A stretch of 64,000 bases of DNA from positions 17,434,093-17,498,092 of the forward strand of contig OZ025272.1 of the NCBI GenBank assembly GCA_964019165.1. The letters run 5' to 3'. A program made the position numbers and the translations under genes. Shown in pieces: positions 29,751 through 43,628 of the stretch. The number at the start of each line of letters is the position of its first letter. Position 1 is the first letter of the stretch. A model generated the notes under the pieces. The model saw only the letters and a list, made by a program, of their open reading frames with translations. It did no database searches and was not told the origin of the DNA. This DNA is from Mastigias papua (taxonomy: Eukaryota > Cnidaria > Scyphozoa > Rhizostomeae > Mastigiidae).

Positions 29751-30850
29751 TTAAAAGAAATGCTTCTTTAACAGTTCTTGGAATTGCTTTGAGGATTCAA
29801 TTTTCCGGAGTTCAATTGGAAGCTTGTTGTAGATCTTTGCATCCATGAAACGGAAAGACTTCCTAGCATATTCTGTTTTATAGCCAGGAAGCCCTATTAA
29901 AACATCTAACATTCCTTGTTTCTGTCTTGTGCTGTTGTAACTCGAAATGGTCTTGGAAGTTCGCGCAAATATCATTGTTTAAGCACTTACGCATAAGAAT
30001 GCACGCCCTGATGCTTTTGGCGTTTACGACTGATTAAATTGGTATAGGGTGTTTTGAAATTTCATTTATTATTTTCACATAGTGCTTATGAAATAAAGAG
30101 AGTCTCTTTGATTGAGTTGTGATCAACTTGAATTGGAGTACTCTGCAATATGTAAAGGTTGGCAGGATCATTGAGTCGTACGCAGCCTTTGTGGAGGTAG
30201 GTTCGAGGAAATCACTTATCTTTGCTATCACAATCTGGATGATGCAGGTTTGAAGCATTTCTCAAAGTGAGTATCCATATGCAGAGTGCTATCTATTTCA
30301 ATACCGAGGTATTTATACTGTGTGGTTTTCATTATTTAGAGCCTCGGTACACAACATCAAGTGATTCATTCTGTTTTGCAATCCGTGATGTCATTTCAGA
30401 ATACGATAAATAGTAACAGACCCAACATGGCGCCTTGAGAAACTCCATTCAGTATGTCCGAACAACTGCTGAGCTGTAGAAGGGATAATGCTTAAACCCG
30501 GACAGTTGCCTGTTTTTGATTGCATATTGAGGGAGTTTTTGGAGTAGGTTTGAATGGGTTATGGTATCCAAGGCTTGGCTGAGATCTATATACGTAGCGC
30601 CTACTAGTTCGTACTAGTTTGCCTTGATCGATCGTATTTCATCTAACAGCAACGTTGCCGCTAACTCTGTAGACAGTCCCGGTCTAAATCCGAACTGGAA
30701 TTTTGAAAGTAACTTATTTTTGTGAAGAAACTCGGTAAGTTGACTCTACCAACTTCTCGGTCACTTTAGGTAAGACTTGCAGAACTGAGATTGGACGATA
30801 ATTATCAAAACTTAAAAGAGTCTGATTTGTGTAGAATAAAGAAGCTTATT
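29751..30850 (-). pseudogene. CR1-like LINE reverse transcriptase, 3' part
   Basis: Read on the - strand from about 30850: YRPISVLQVLPKVTEKLVE, a degenerate GVSQGAMLG region with LLFIVF, YKYLGIEIDSTLHMDTHFEK, STKAAYDSMILPTFTYC, and the end KSFRFMDAKIYNKLPIELRK. Several stops and frameshifts. This is the palm and thumb of a non-LTR reverse transcriptase of the jockey/CR1/L2 group. Confidence 0.8.
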
Positions 30851-31254
30851 CACTACACCCCGCCTATTAATTTTTGAAGACCTTGCCAGCCTCCGCTCTC
30901 ATACTAAACTCCCCACTTTTTTATTTTTGTCCAAACCACTTCACGTTTCACTCAACAAGATTGGCACAAAACTTCAAAACAAGTCCATCACGCCACTAGC
31001 AGTCAAAATAGAGCATAGACCATTGTATCTGTTGAGTTGTGGTCTCGTGGTGTTTTGATGGACAGAAGGTTTTTGAGAGAGGAAAAGGGGAAGCATACAA
31101 ACCTGCAACGCACAGCTTTCGAAATTGATACCATCTGAAAGATTCAAGTGTATGTCTCCCAAAGAAAAATCGAACAAGTTGTGGAGGTAAAAAAAAGAGT
31201 GCACCAGGTCTGAGAAGAACTTTTTAACTATTTTGTTGAAATCAGTGGAAGCTT

Positions 31255-32760
31255 GAAAGGATGGGATTGGGATGGGTACGAAAATCCCATTTCTTGGGGA
31301 TGGGTACGAAAACTGATGTAACCCAGTCCTCAGGCCATATTCTCTCTTTCCAGATCTTTCTGCAGAGAATATGAAAAACTCAACGATATTTTCGCCACCA
31401 TTTTTGACAAGCTCCGCAGTAACCTCATTGATACCTGTGCTTTTGTTGTTCTTCAGATCTTTGATGGCTTTCTGGATTTCATTCCGCAAAGGGGGTGGTT
31501 GTTCTTCAGTTTGGTCCAACACAATGTTGTTATGTGGGAGGTTGTCATTAATTTCATACAGATCTTCACAGTACTCCTTCCATCTTTCCTTAACATGTTC
31601 TCCATTGCACAAGGGGTTTCCATTCTCATCCTTTATCGTGTCAATGGTTGGCTTAAATTTCATTGTCAGATTTTTTATTCCTCGGTACAGATCTCTTGTT
31701 GAATTGGTTATTGAGTTGTCTTCAATTTCTTGGCAGACTTTGTCGATTTGCTGATTTTTGTCTCTTCTCATTAATCGTTGTACTTTCGCGTTTTGCCTTT
31801 TGTATTCCTCATTGTTTCCTTTCAAACACCTCATTGTTTCTACTAAACATTCCTTCCCTAACTTCCAGAAATCGTCAGTGGGCATTTCTTCAGTTTCACA
31901 CCCCAAAAGAGCCTCAAACCTGTTATTGATGTCAACCTTGTACTCTTCATCCAAAGTTGAGGAATCAAGGCGAAGTGTTGGTGGTGGTTGGTCTATCTTC
32001 TTCAATCGCATTTGAATCCTTGCGGTTAGAAGTTGGTGGTCACTGTTGAAGTCAGCTCCTGGTAGGGTTCTTGCATCTTCCAGGCAACTTTTCCACTTCT
32101 GTTCAATCATGATGTAATCAATTTGGTTCCTGGTGTTTCTGTCTGGCGAGATCCAAGTGTACAGCCTTCTTGGATGTTGGTCAAATAGCGTATTAGCTAT
32201 GGCAAGATTGTTTGTCTTGCAGAAATCAATGAGGGAGTTTCCTCTTTCGTTTCTGGCGCCCAGTCCACAAGTTCCATGAGTCGACGTGTTTGTGTTTGCC
32301 GATCCTACCTTGGCATTCAGGTCTCCCATTACTAATTTGATGTCGCGACTGGGTATTGCATCTAACGTCTCTTGCAACTGGTTGTAGAATTCTTCAAGTT
32401 CTTCATCACTGGCAGCACTAGTTGGGGCATAGCACTGCACAATGCTGAGATTGTATGGCTTGGCTCTGATGCATATTTTCAGGATTCTGTCTGAAATTGG
32501 CGAGTATCCTATCAATGCATTCGCTTCTTCTTTTGCAAAAGGATAAGGGTTACTCCATGACTGTAGCTGTCTTCTTTTCCTGATATGACTGAAGGATTCT
32601 CCACTGGTAAAACTGCCGCAGTTGTTCCAGTTTGTTTCTGCAACCCCCAGGATTTGAATCTTGTTTCGACGCATTTCTCTGCACACGGTGTCAAGCTTCC
32701 CTAACTGTTTAAATTTGCGGAACAGTTACCACCCCTTATTTCATATGTTCCGAAGCAAAT
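31255..32760 (-). pseudogene. RTE-like LINE: APE endonuclease and start of RT, truncated
   Basis: A 570-codon - strand frame (30974-32686) contains the AP-like endonuclease. Visible motifs are ILGVAETNW, VMGDLNAKVG, YTWISPDRNTRNQIDY and SDHQLL, the acid/His residues of the APE fold. It then enters the RT start (AIKDLKNNKSTGINEVTAEL). From about 31375 down to 31255 the RT continues only in another frame. The frame is also shifted near 32590, between SGESFSHI and the KEEANALIGYSP segment; the neighbouring frame holds the SGKEDSYSHGVTL continuation. Sequence below 31255 is unrelated, so the RT palm is missing. The order APE-RT and the RSL-free design suit the RTE group. Confidence 0.85.
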
Positions 32761-33168
32761 TCTGGTACAAGTTATCCAATCTGTATCAAAACTGTATGAA
32801 AAACTGGAAGGATAGGAACTTGAAGGAATAGAAGAAAATGCATAGGAGGAAAAGAAAAGAACAAAAGTTAAGATTATTGGCATTTCGGGGATAAAGCGAA
32901 GTTGATTTTAAAGATTATGACAATCTTGCTGGACAAGATAGCACTGAAATAATTAAACCTAACACATACTCGACGTATACTATTAGATTCTCTTTTTGTA
33001 GGCAATCTTAAAAATTTACATTTTAGATTGTTTTAATATATAAGATTTGATTAGTTAATAATTGTATTAGGTTTACTTTAATTTCGTAGATATTTTCCGT
33101 TTTAGATAGCAGGTCCACATCGGCATTGTTTACCGCCCAAATTGTAAACCTGCTTAAACAAATAAACA

Positions 33169-33218
33169 ATGTATGTATGTATGTATGTATGTATATGTAT
33201 GTATGTATGTATGTATGT
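33169..33218. repeat. (TGTA)n microsatellite, left of the hAT-like element
   Basis: Tetranucleotide repeat that continues on the far side of the element (36050 onward). Confidence 0.9.
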
Positions 33219-33484
33219 GACAGAGGCGGATCCAGGACGCCGCACACGCCGCCTGTGCGGCAGTCAAAAATATTACGTACCATGACGTCATCATTGCTTT
33301 CCGAGTAGTGAAGACGAACACGATAGACTTTAAAGAATGTAGTTCTACACCGGACTTTTGGTGCGGCACCTCAGACAATAGAGCAGCCTTTTGGTAACAA
33401 TAGAGCTATGGAGGCCTTGCTTTGTAGAACATGTCAAAATTCATTGTGTAAGATGTCAGTTCTATTCAAAGTAATTGTCTAGCC

Positions 33485-33665
33485 TTCAAAAAATCGAGCG
33501 GCATTTCAAGCATGAGAACAATAGGCGGTACTGTTTGATCAAAAAATCGAGCGGCATTTCAATCAAAGAACAATAGAAGGCACTTTTGATCAAAAAATCG
33601 AGCGGCATGTCAAATTTGAAAACAATAGGCGGTCTTTTTGATTAAAAATCGAGCGGCAGTCAGGA
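33485..33665. repeat. Subterminal tandem repeat inside the hAT-like element
   Basis: Four imperfect copies containing AAAATCGAGCGGCATTTCAA and GAACAATAGGCGG. Possible transposase-binding repeats. Confidence 0.75.
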
Positions 33666-35213
33666 AAGTCGTGCTGTAGTGCAATACCGCTCGACTTACA
33701 TCTCGTGCACGTCTATAAAGATTTGGTTACGGAAGACAGGCTAACTGAGGACAGTATCAGTCTGTCCCACTTGTATTATACGCGTACCGGGTGACAACAC
33801 GGAGTTGTATCTGAGGGTTTATTCACTAACGTCTACTAATTCACTGGATACCTTATTCACGAGATCCAATGCAGTGAGTTTGGAAGTTATATCGAAGCTC
33901 ATACTTGAATATGGTGGCCTAACTGAGATAGGTCCGCTTTAAGATTTGTACCAATGAAGAGACTATGCATCCTCCCCGGCAAAGCGGATATTTCCTGTTA
34001 GGTATTTAATTTCACTTTATGAACCAAGATGGCATCATCCAACGTGACATTTTGAAAGTAGATTTTTCCCTAAGCCCATTAGACTATCTTCATTTAGATC
34101 CACTGGCCTATTTTGTTTGTTACATTGCAATTGTTTTTGCTTCATTGTATTTACTTATATAGCTGACTGTTTACTATTATTTAGTCTATTGTTTAGCAAA
34201 TTGTGTAACTTTTGGAACTTTGAAACACCCAAATCATCAACGTGAATAATACCAGTTTCATAAACACCCAATGTTCTCTTGTTCAGTGTATTGTCTAATG
34301 TCTAAATTGCCTACACCCCAATCATTTAGGAACACATTAAGAGCAATTCACACTGAAAATTTGAAAAATTAAGAACAGCCAGCGGTAACCTCAATTGTAC
34401 TGGTTCTTATAAAAAGGACTGTATCTCCATATCTTTAGATTGGTGGAGTTGCAGGTAGTCAGCTGTCTATCAGTGTTTTTATGACCTAGTTTCTCCTAAG
34501 AATATATGCAGTGAGAATGCAAAAAGGTTCCTTTTGTGTAGAGAAGGAAATAGCACCAAAGAAATTGAGTCTTCTTTTAAACCATACCATACTTTGTGTG
34601 CCAGTCATCATTGTGATTACTTACACTGTTACAACATATATGGATTTCTCTGGTTACTCAAAAGAAAGCAGATAAAACTTTCTTTCCCATGTAAACTCTA
34701 TAGAAATTACTTTTTATCACCATACTTTACCTCCTCATTGAATCTTTTCTCTGTTAGTACTATTACTTTTTGTGATAATGATGCAATGTATGGAAGGAGC
34801 CCTATCAATGCCCCCCCCCTTCTAGTTTGTGCAATTTTGCTATCATCACTTTTTATGAACTGTGACACTAGATGATTGCTTCATATTTGAAATTGTGGAG
34901 AAGATTTAGAAACCAGGTGCAAAGGTTAGATGCCCTATGTGTCAATCTTAAAGAATAGAAGGTTTATCCCTACATTGTTACATTGTTATCATTGCACCTT
35001 TGCCCTTCTTACTCTGGATTCATTGGTGCTGCTTTTTGTCTCCAATTGCTTTCATTTTGTCAAAGAATGGATATGAATTCCTTCAGATTCCATATGGTAA
35101 TGAATGCATCTTATATACTTATTTGACCAAATAAGGTAGAAGAAGCTTGAAAAAATGTTCAAATTCACAGACTATCTCCTATGACTACAAGCTTTTTCCT
35201 CAAAATTTTGAAA

Positions 35214-35370
35214 TGTCATGTTGAACATTTGACCAAAACTTATAGGCAATCAGTTGACAATATAGTTGAAACCAATAAGCATTTGTCTATACTGAAGGCA
35301 CTCATCTTGTGTGCCAGACAGAACATCCCCATCATGGTGGTGATCAAGCTATTACAGTCAAGAAGACTGT
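35214..35370 (+). pseudogene. hAT (ZMYM1-like) transposase fragment
   Basis: Encodes HLTKTYRQSVDNIVETNKHL and SILKALILCARQNIPI, resembling the segment before the catalytic domain in ZMYM1/DUF4371-type hAT transposases. It then breaks by a frameshift. Confidence 0.45.
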
Positions 35371-36049
35371 TATAAATTGACTTCGGTCTACATTGGGCAG
35401 TCCTACTATGGTGCTAGGAACATACACTCTTCTGTTTTGTTATCCAAGCAAGTAGAGGTCCTGACTTGTATTATATAATGCAATGTACATACATGAAATG
35501 CAGAAAAATGAATTTTAATTGAATGGTGGAGCCACCTCATCAAAAGTACATTGATTACTGATTTAGTAAATTATAGTGGGCTTTTAGAGAAAGCGAAAGG
35601 TTATTAGTTTTATAATTTAAAGTATTAGTGTATGACAGACAATTTCTCTATGGTTCCGAAAACTCATGTTTTGACTTGTAATACCCAGTTATGGATCCAG
35701 AAAAGTCTGACAGACTTCAGGAGAGCCAATCAATTACTTTCTTTGTTCTATGCTGAGCCAACAAAATAGAACAGACATGAGTTTGATATGAAATTTTGAA
35801 AGACAATTAGAAAATCAAATTAAGGCTGTCGCGATAACTGTACGCTCACTATCGTACTTCAAAGAATGAAGGGTATTGTATGATATAGGAGGATTGCTGG
35901 AAGAGAAGCGAATCTCACAAAAATCGTAAATATATGCTACTGGTAAAGACATGGGTGTGGCCACCGCACAGCCTTTTGACCACGCCCTTTTATTGATACG
36001 TTTCGTGTACCGTGCGGCAGTCAGTTTTATCTCTGGATCCGCCTCTGCC

Positions 36050-36208
36050 GTATGTATGTATGTATGTATGTATGTATGTATGTATGTATGTATGTATGTA
36101 TGTATGTATGTATGTATGTATGTATGTATGTATGTATGTATGTATGTATGTATGTATGTATGTATGTATGTGTGTATGTATGTGTGTATGTATGTATGTA
36201 TGAATCCA
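36050..36208. repeat. (TGTA)n microsatellite
   Basis: About 160 bp of TGTA repeats abutting the right end of the hAT-like element. Confidence 0.95.
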
Positions 36209-36209
36209 A

Positions 36210-37211
<1,002 letters not shown>

Positions 37212-37989
37212 GAAAGAAAGAACAGGATAAATTGTACGGAGGGAATTACTTAAAGGTGGAGCTTTCTCGGTAGTTAAACTAATCAAGGAGTTAGGAAACG
37301 AATGAAATAAAATACTAAGATTATATAGGAAATGTTAAATTAAAGCAGTGCTCATAAGCGTGGGGGGGGGCTGGGAGAGTTGCAGCTTAATAGGGCTAGA
37401 CAGGAACTACTTTGGACAAAATATCAGTAATTTGGCAGACAGTTTGCAGCCCTCTTTATTTAAAGCCCACTATGCCCTTGGTGGTGCTGAAGGACTATTG
37501 ATTGTAGCATGTGTGTGACTGGAAGCATCTATTTGCATGGTCTCCACCATGTGTATGGTGGGAATTATGTCCCCCAGAAAGTCCAGTTTTTAGGGTCCTG
37601 CTGTCTTACTTGTCATATCAGGGCTCTTTGAAAAACTTGTTTTTTACCAGCTGTACCAGCTCTACAGAGGTAAAATGGAGCCTCATTTTCAGTCTCGGTG
37701 CTCTGGTTGGGACTGCTGTAGTTCAAAGGAAATTGCACAGCTGCAAGAACTTAAAACTCATGATGCAAGAGTTATAACAAATAGCAGCCTTGAAGCCCTA
37801 TCAGACCACTCATCCAAGAGCTTAGATGAAAGAACATTGAAGAACTTGTAAATGAGGAAACCAACACAATGGTTTTTAATCAGTACATGGGTTGGTTCCA
37901 GGGTGCCTTGGCTGCCTCTACACCAGCAGCTCTCAGTTTGCTTCCCACAACATCCAAAATACTGCAACAGACCTGGGACTGGCCAATAA

Positions 37990-38285
37990 AAATAAAAAAA
38001 TGGGTAGAAATACTTTTCCTATAGGGAAGGTAAATTGTGGAATAGTCTCACTGCCATATATAGGCAGGCATCACCACTGAGTAGATTTAAATACTCTTTA
38101 TCTTGGTGATTTTCTGTCTTGTTTTCAATGTTGCATTTAGGTTTAAAATATGATTCCTATTGATTATAGTTAGGTTTTATAAGTATTAATTATTTTGTAA
38201 CTTGTACATTTTTTGCGTAAGAGCCCCTTGAAAATCAGCTTTGCTGAAGGGCAGCCCCTTTATTAAATGAAACTATAAGATTTTT
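37990..38285 (+). mobile_element. Possible LINE 3' end
   Basis: In one frame, a WNSLTAIYRQASPLSRFKYSL-like segment resembles the end of CR1/L2-type ORFs (LWNSL followed by an S-x-F-K-x-x-L helix). It is followed by a short 3' region ending in an AATGAAACTATAAG-type tail. Confidence 0.35.
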
Positions 38286-38289
38286 AAAG

Positions 38290-39845
38290 ACATACAATTT
38301 TCCTGCTTATGGGATACAAGGAAGAAAAATATGAATCTCCCATAGTTTTATGTAATAAATTACCCCTATAATATGGTGGAAATATGAGTGTTGTAGAAAT
38401 ATCATTGGGTTCTATTTCACTTTCATTCACTATAAGATCTGATGTTCGAAATGATAAGAGCTGATCTTTTAGCTTTCTAAAAGAAGAAAATTGAAAGGGG
38501 TCCTATTTAGAATGCTTTAAGGGGCCTAATGGGAAATTCCCGAACTCCTGGTGGGCTTAAAACGTATGAAAGTTGCACATCAGGATAGAACATCTAAGCT
38601 TTACATTGAAAAGTGCCAGCTTTCTGTATTTAGGAATTTTCAAGGTCTCAAAAGTTACTACACAATCAATGTTTTACCACAGTAGCACAAACTTGCTGAC
38701 AAATGTGTGAAATACTAAGTCATAACCTATGTGGTAAGTTTTGGCACAGTGATGCAGGGAAGATATTCCTCCAAGGAGCACTCCATGTAGAACTCAAGTC
38801 AGCCAGGTTGAATCTGAATTTAAAGGAGTTAAACTATAAGCAGAAAGATGAGTAAGTTAATGAGGAAGTTTTCATAATGCTATGAGGTTGTGGGGACTTC
38901 AATGAGAGTTGGCCTAAAATGTCTTGAATGGTTCTGTGCCAAGCCATTGCACCAAAATATGCTTGACTTGACACTCTGCATGCCAAAGGTCTTTACGAAA
39001 TATGCACTCAAATTCACCCAGGAGTCAGAGGCTCATTTCAATCACATTTGCCTTCATGCCAAGGTAACAAAAATAAGTCATATTATTATCATATAGCTAT
39101 AGTGCAAAAGCAAATTCTGATGGTAGTTAGTACACTTAGGAGAAGATATAGTTCACACAGGTTGCTGGATGCCTCCAGTAAGAGCTACCTGGAATGCACA
39201 ATTGTAGGTCCTGTGTGCTACAAAGAATGTAGTCTGATTGCAGGGTATGGCAACTTTATTCCCAAGAGTTTTATACCTAAGGATGATTGCACATAGAACA
39301 ATAAACCTTTCAAGCTTGCATACCAAAAGCAACTAAAAGAGAATTAAAGCAGTGATATTTAAATTGTAGGAGTGCATACAGAGGTATTTTGATTCCAGAT
39401 ATGTAGCCTGAACCAGGTAGAGTCCCTATGTTATAGCTGGCCTTGAAAATGAGAATCAACTACTTTTTAGTAAATTTGCAAGATGGTGTACTTAGGCCAA
39501 CATGATGATCAGAATTGACAAGATGTCCCAAATCTTTAATTATGAAATCAACTTCATCCACTTAATATCTTTGTAAACTGTTAATAAACCAAGCTGTTGT
39601 TCCTTCTTTTGAGATTTCTAAATCTTTGATCATATATTTGAATTGATATCACAGCTTTTCAATAGATAATATTGATAATATGTCTCAGGCCTTTCAATGA
39701 GTAAATCAGATTCGTGCTACTGATCGCGCGCATGAGCTGGTTTGCACGCACTTTGTATGTTAAGATGAAATGCTTTTCAGTGAATAGAAGATATTCGTAA
39801 AAATTCTTAAAAATTAAAATACATCTGAATTATACGCAATTAAGT
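38290..39845. other. Intergenic, no recognised feature
   Basis: No domain, RNA gene or clear repeat boundary seen. Confidence 0.4.
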
Positions 39846-39849
39846 CACA

Positions 39850-42006
39850 TCAGTTGCTGTCCAGTTCCTCGACAGAAGCATCAAACTCGCTATCTTGATC
39901 GCTTTCCTCACTTTCATCATCTTCCAGCTCTAAGGTGCTACCGCCTCCTTCTGTTGGAGGAATATGCCCTGCTAAAAGATGATTTGTCTTCTTTTCTCTA
40001 GGTATAATTCGAGTGCCCTCTCTATGATCTGCTCTCTCTCCTCTTGGCTCCAGATATTGTTGCTGCTATAAAAAATGAGCCTTTCATTGATGAGAGTGGT
40101 GTGTTTTGTTAAAAGTCGTTTATCTGACAAAATATTCGTCACAGTGCTGGGTGCTCTCTCAACTTTCGAGTTTAAGACCGATAAGGAGATTAGGGAGTGG
40201 TCACAATCTGTTATATGGGGGTGGATGATATTATGATATTTGGATGGACCATGCAAAATTCTGCCATACCCTTTTTAGGGCTACAATAGCAGTCAGGCCT
40301 ATTCTGTAGGGCCAAGGAACATTTAAGAAAGAATATCATTCTCTAAATCAAATACTTGAATGGCTAATTTGCATTTGATAATATCAAGCTTCCAATTTTC
40401 ACAAAGATTCGGGAACTCGTTCTTCCTGCAATTGAGAACACGTTTCCACAAGTCTCTGGCAGATGGGAGTTGGGGATAATAGCTTGTAACGAAATTTGTG
40501 AAACTTTTCCATTGCCGCGCAATCTTACTTTGGTCAAACGAGTCATACGTGAAGGGTTGTTGGCAATGCTTCGCAATGGCTAGCAATTCTTCCGCAATGG
40601 CTAGCAATTCTTCATTTCCATAGTTGGCTTCTTCTGTCCAATATTGCGAATCACGCCATTGCATTTTCTCATTTATGTGATTGTTAAAGTCATTAAATTT
40701 TGCTTTCAACAATTTGATTACAGCAGGGATGACATTTTCCCTTATTTTCCACAATTCTTCCAGGCACTGTTTCCTAACAAAAGGATTCAAGGAAATATTC
40801 ATTGTCAAATGCTGCCTATTTTCATTCTATTTTCTTTTATCCCGTGCCCTTTTGAATTCACCGCTAAACATCTTTGGGTAGTGATTTATATAGCTGTCAA
40901 GGAATTCACATTCACGATCAACTTCGTCAAGCCTGCCATCTCGGTCGAGGACAGTTCTTGATTTAGCCATAGGGATGTCAAAAGGTAAAACGGCATCTGA
41001 TTCAAAATTCAGGGAATTTTGGACAATGACCTCAAGAAGATCAAGATAAACTTGGACATAGCACATGAATTCATAGGACTTGAACTTGTTCAATAACTTA
41101 GAAACTTTTCTTCTTGTATTTGCGTTATAGCCTGTCGTGTCAGCTACAATATTTTCATATGCTAAGACGTAGGCCAGCCGTATTCCAAAAGAACTTTAAT
41201 GCCACGTCATCGATGGCTCACAAAGCGCGTACCGTGAATCTTTGACAGTTTGTAAAAGTCTATACCTAGACTGTTCGCACATTGAGCCACACAGGATATA
41301 ATTTTCCCCTAATGTCTTTGCTGGATAAAAATTTTTTCCATAAAAGTCATCACCTTGAAATTATTCAATGTCAAGCGCAGACTTAACTTCTAGCGCTAGG
41401 CGATGGTTGGCACAATGTATTGTTAGCAGCCATGGTGGTTCGCGTGTCAGTTGTGCCAAGACACCGTTGTACATTCCAGTATCCATGCATGCTCCGTTAG
41501 CATTAGCACTGACAACCGTGTTTCTATACTTGTCCTCTTCCAGTTCGAAAGAGCTTTTTCTTTCAAAAGATTATTTATTCCTTGACAATGCTATCTGCAT
41601 TTACACCTTCAAAATTTTCCATTTCCAACAGACTGAGAATAATGTAGGTTGGAATCGCATTCCTCTGGCATCTTACAAGCACTAGCTCTATTTCTTGTCC
41701 AGGTTTTCTTGCTAGGCTGCCATCACTTAATATCGACATAAAATTAGAACCGGCCAGAATAACAGTACAGTTTTCCTTCGCTGGTTCTAAAATGAAGTGA
41801 ACAAACTCCCGTCCCGTTTTGCCATCTTCAGTCCTTTCGATTAAACGAACATTGTTTGCTTTCAAGCATTTTACAAGGACGCCAAACTGGTTTCGATGCA
41901 TTGTTGGTACCATTAAAATGCGATGGAACAACGAGGAGTCCACGTGTGATGTGATACTCGTAATTGCGATTTTCCTATCCAAAAGATCGAATACACGTGT
42001 CGTCAT
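39850..42006 (-). pseudogene. hAT-type transposase (C17orf113/ZNF862-like), broken
   Basis: Read on the - strand from an ATG at 42006: GSNFMSILSDGSLARKPGQE followed by a YIILSLLEMENFEGV segment; ANANGACMDTGMYNGVLAQL and LLTIHCANHRLALEVKSAL at about 41530-41370 (the conserved D and C-x-x-H of hAT transposases); a helical insertion region (41093-40323); and a C-terminal part ending in an acidic tail (ELEDDESEESDQDSEFDAS, stop at 39850). Stops or frameshifts occur near 41375, 41200, 40820, 40320-40260 and 39975. No zinc finger is seen at the N-terminus and no inverted-repeat ends were found. Confidence 0.75.
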
Positions 42007-42239
42007 CCAAATTCAATTGCGGTAAATTATGAAAATAGTCAAACACACCAGGCTGCTAACATGGAGAATAATGTGAATATCAGAGATTGGAACATCTGGT
42101 GGAAAGCGCTGCCGAACAATAAATCGCGGAGCAAGAACGACGATGAAAAAAAATCATTTTAAGGTTGATGTTAATCGACCATCCATTTTTCCTTAATTAC
42201 GTAGACATTAAGACAAATCCATAAAGACACATCCATGAT

Positions 42240-42282
42240 ACAAACGTTTCGGACCATTTCCAAGGTCCATCATCAGTGTGAA
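42240..42282 (-). ncRNA. Hammerhead-core-like hairpin
   Basis: On the - strand: CTGATGA, T, a 5-bp GGACC/GGTCC hairpin, GAAACG. It is similar to the motifs at 18419 and 47982. No stem I was found and the unpaired T at the stem II base departs from the hammerhead rule. Confidence 0.3.
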
Positions 42283-42439
42283 TATCGTAATTCATCGGCG
42301 ATCATCGCCGATGCAGGTCCCCGATGATCATTTCATTTTTCATTTAAAAGATCTTTATACACAAAGATCCCTTCAGCTTACAACTAAATGTCATATAAGA
42401 AATTAAATGCACTTGTTAAATTAATATAGCCTATAAAGC

Positions 42440-43110
42440 TAAGTTAAACATAGTAGTCTATCATGTAGAAGTTGGTCTTCCAGGTAGTCGTGTTTTATGT
42501 TGTGTTCAGCATGTATAGTAACTTTTCAAGTGCTTTTTGAACTTACTAAGTGTAGGGAGCTCTCTGATATAGGTGGGAATATCGTTCAAATTGGTTATCC
42601 CAGTTTAGCTCTTCGTCCGCCATAACCCCTAATGATTTGGTCTTCGTGACTCGCTTTATTTCTGAATCATGAAGTTGCAGTGGTTGTGAGATTTCAACTT
42701 TATTTGTCCTCCGTGGATATCCAATAATCATGTATTCAATTTTTTCTGGTTTGCACTTAGTTTGTTTATCCGCATCCATTCCGAGATGTTTCTTAATTCT
42801 TTGTGGGCATTGTAGCATGTGTGTCGTCTGCATACATACTAGCCTTAGAGACTTCTAAGCACTTTTCAAAGTCATATAGGTAGATGATAAACAGGAGTGG
42901 TCCAAAGCATGACCCTTGAGGTATACCACATGTTACCATTCTAGCCCCTGACTGTTGTCCATTAACTGAGAATGTCTGTTTTCTATTACTTAAGAAGGAC
43001 GTAAACCATGCTCCCGAGATTCCCCTTATACCGAGTGAATTTAACTTTTTTATCCTTATTGTATGATCTACGGTATCAAGTCCCTTTTTTAATGAGATGT
43101 TATCCTATGG
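42440..43110 (-). pseudogene. CR1/jockey-like LINE reverse transcriptase, 3' part
   Basis: On the - strand from about 43110: GFDTVDHTILIKKLNSLG-like and GAWFTSFLSNRKQTF segments, GIPQGSCFGPLLFIIYL, ASMYADDTHA (the catalytic ADD motif), KIEYMIIGYPRRTNKVEISQ, TKSLGVMADEELNW, and an end reading ELPTLSKFKKHLKSYYTC before a stop at about 42490. At least one frameshift near 42835. Confidence 0.8.
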
Positions 43111-43119
43111 CCGAATCAC

Positions 43120-43317
43120 TTTTCATTTTAGAATTAGAGTTTTTACACATACGAGGTGGCTGTTCCCTTATTGTAGTGTTTTTTGTCCTGATGCTCGTGG
43201 GTACATGTTGTTTTATTCTGTCTGCTAGTCTCACCTTTCGGTCGCCATCCGACGTTTCATACTCTGACGAGTGTCGGACGAAAATAGGCTTTTCAGTATG
43301 TCTAAAACATAGTACCG

Positions 43318-43320
<3 letters not shown>
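43120..43320. mobile_element. PLE-A fragments with terminal repeat
   Basis: 43120-43235 matches PLE-A GIY-YIG coding sequence in - orientation (compare 46640-46755). It joins directly to + strand terminal-repeat sequence (CACCTTTCGGTCGCCATCCG...) with a hammerhead-like motif. A TA repeat follows. Confidence 0.65.
43258..43300 (+). ncRNA. Hammerhead ribozyme-like motif, PLE-A
   Basis: CATACT, CTGACGA, GT(GTCGG)AC, GAAA, then ..CTTTTC, then AGTATG. All core positions are kept. Stem III has mismatches. Confidence 0.5.

Positions 43321-43362
<42 letters not shown>
43319..43362. repeat. (TA)n microsatellite
   Basis: Short TA repeat at the end of the PLE-A fragment. Confidence 0.9.
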
Positions 43363-43366
<4 letters not shown>

Positions 43367-43628
43367 TATATACATATATACATTTGAAAACACTGTCTGT
43401 GGGCTTGGCAGATAATTTGGTGAAAACAAGCGATCTTTAAATACGGTAAAAGCGAAACACGGACGTTGCCTATTTCTACAGAGCATTAGTACAAAGCGTA
43501 AAAGATGAAAATAGTAAATGGGGAGGCTCAAAAGCAATTTATATTGAAAGTGTAGATTTGGAGCAAAGTGGTTTAAACCAAGTAATATTGGTAGTGTGCT
43601 AACAGTTTTCTGTCACTTTTGTTTGCAG

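Larger units (their letters stand above)
33219..36049. mobile_element. hAT-like DNA transposon with terminal inverted repeats
   Basis: Left end GACAGAGGCGGATCCAG (33219-33235) is mirrored by CTGGATCCGCCTCTGCC (36033-36049), differing at one position. Both ends sit in a TGTA repeat, so a target duplication is likely but cannot be measured. Subterminal GTGCGGCAGTCA boxes occur at both ends. The left interior has four copies of a roughly 50-60 bp repeat with core AAATCGAGCGGCAT (33488-33660). A short frame at 35214-35345 resembles the N-terminal part of ZMYM1-like hAT transposases. The rest has no recognisable coding sequence. Confidence 0.65.

Noticed and set aside
34534..34875. 113-codon frame inside the hAT-like element as transposase
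   Set aside because: No hAT motif is visible. Only the segment at 35214-35345 resembles a transposase.
38890..39296. Overlapping frames of 68 and 82 codons
   Set aside because: No recognisable family, splice context or conservation signal.
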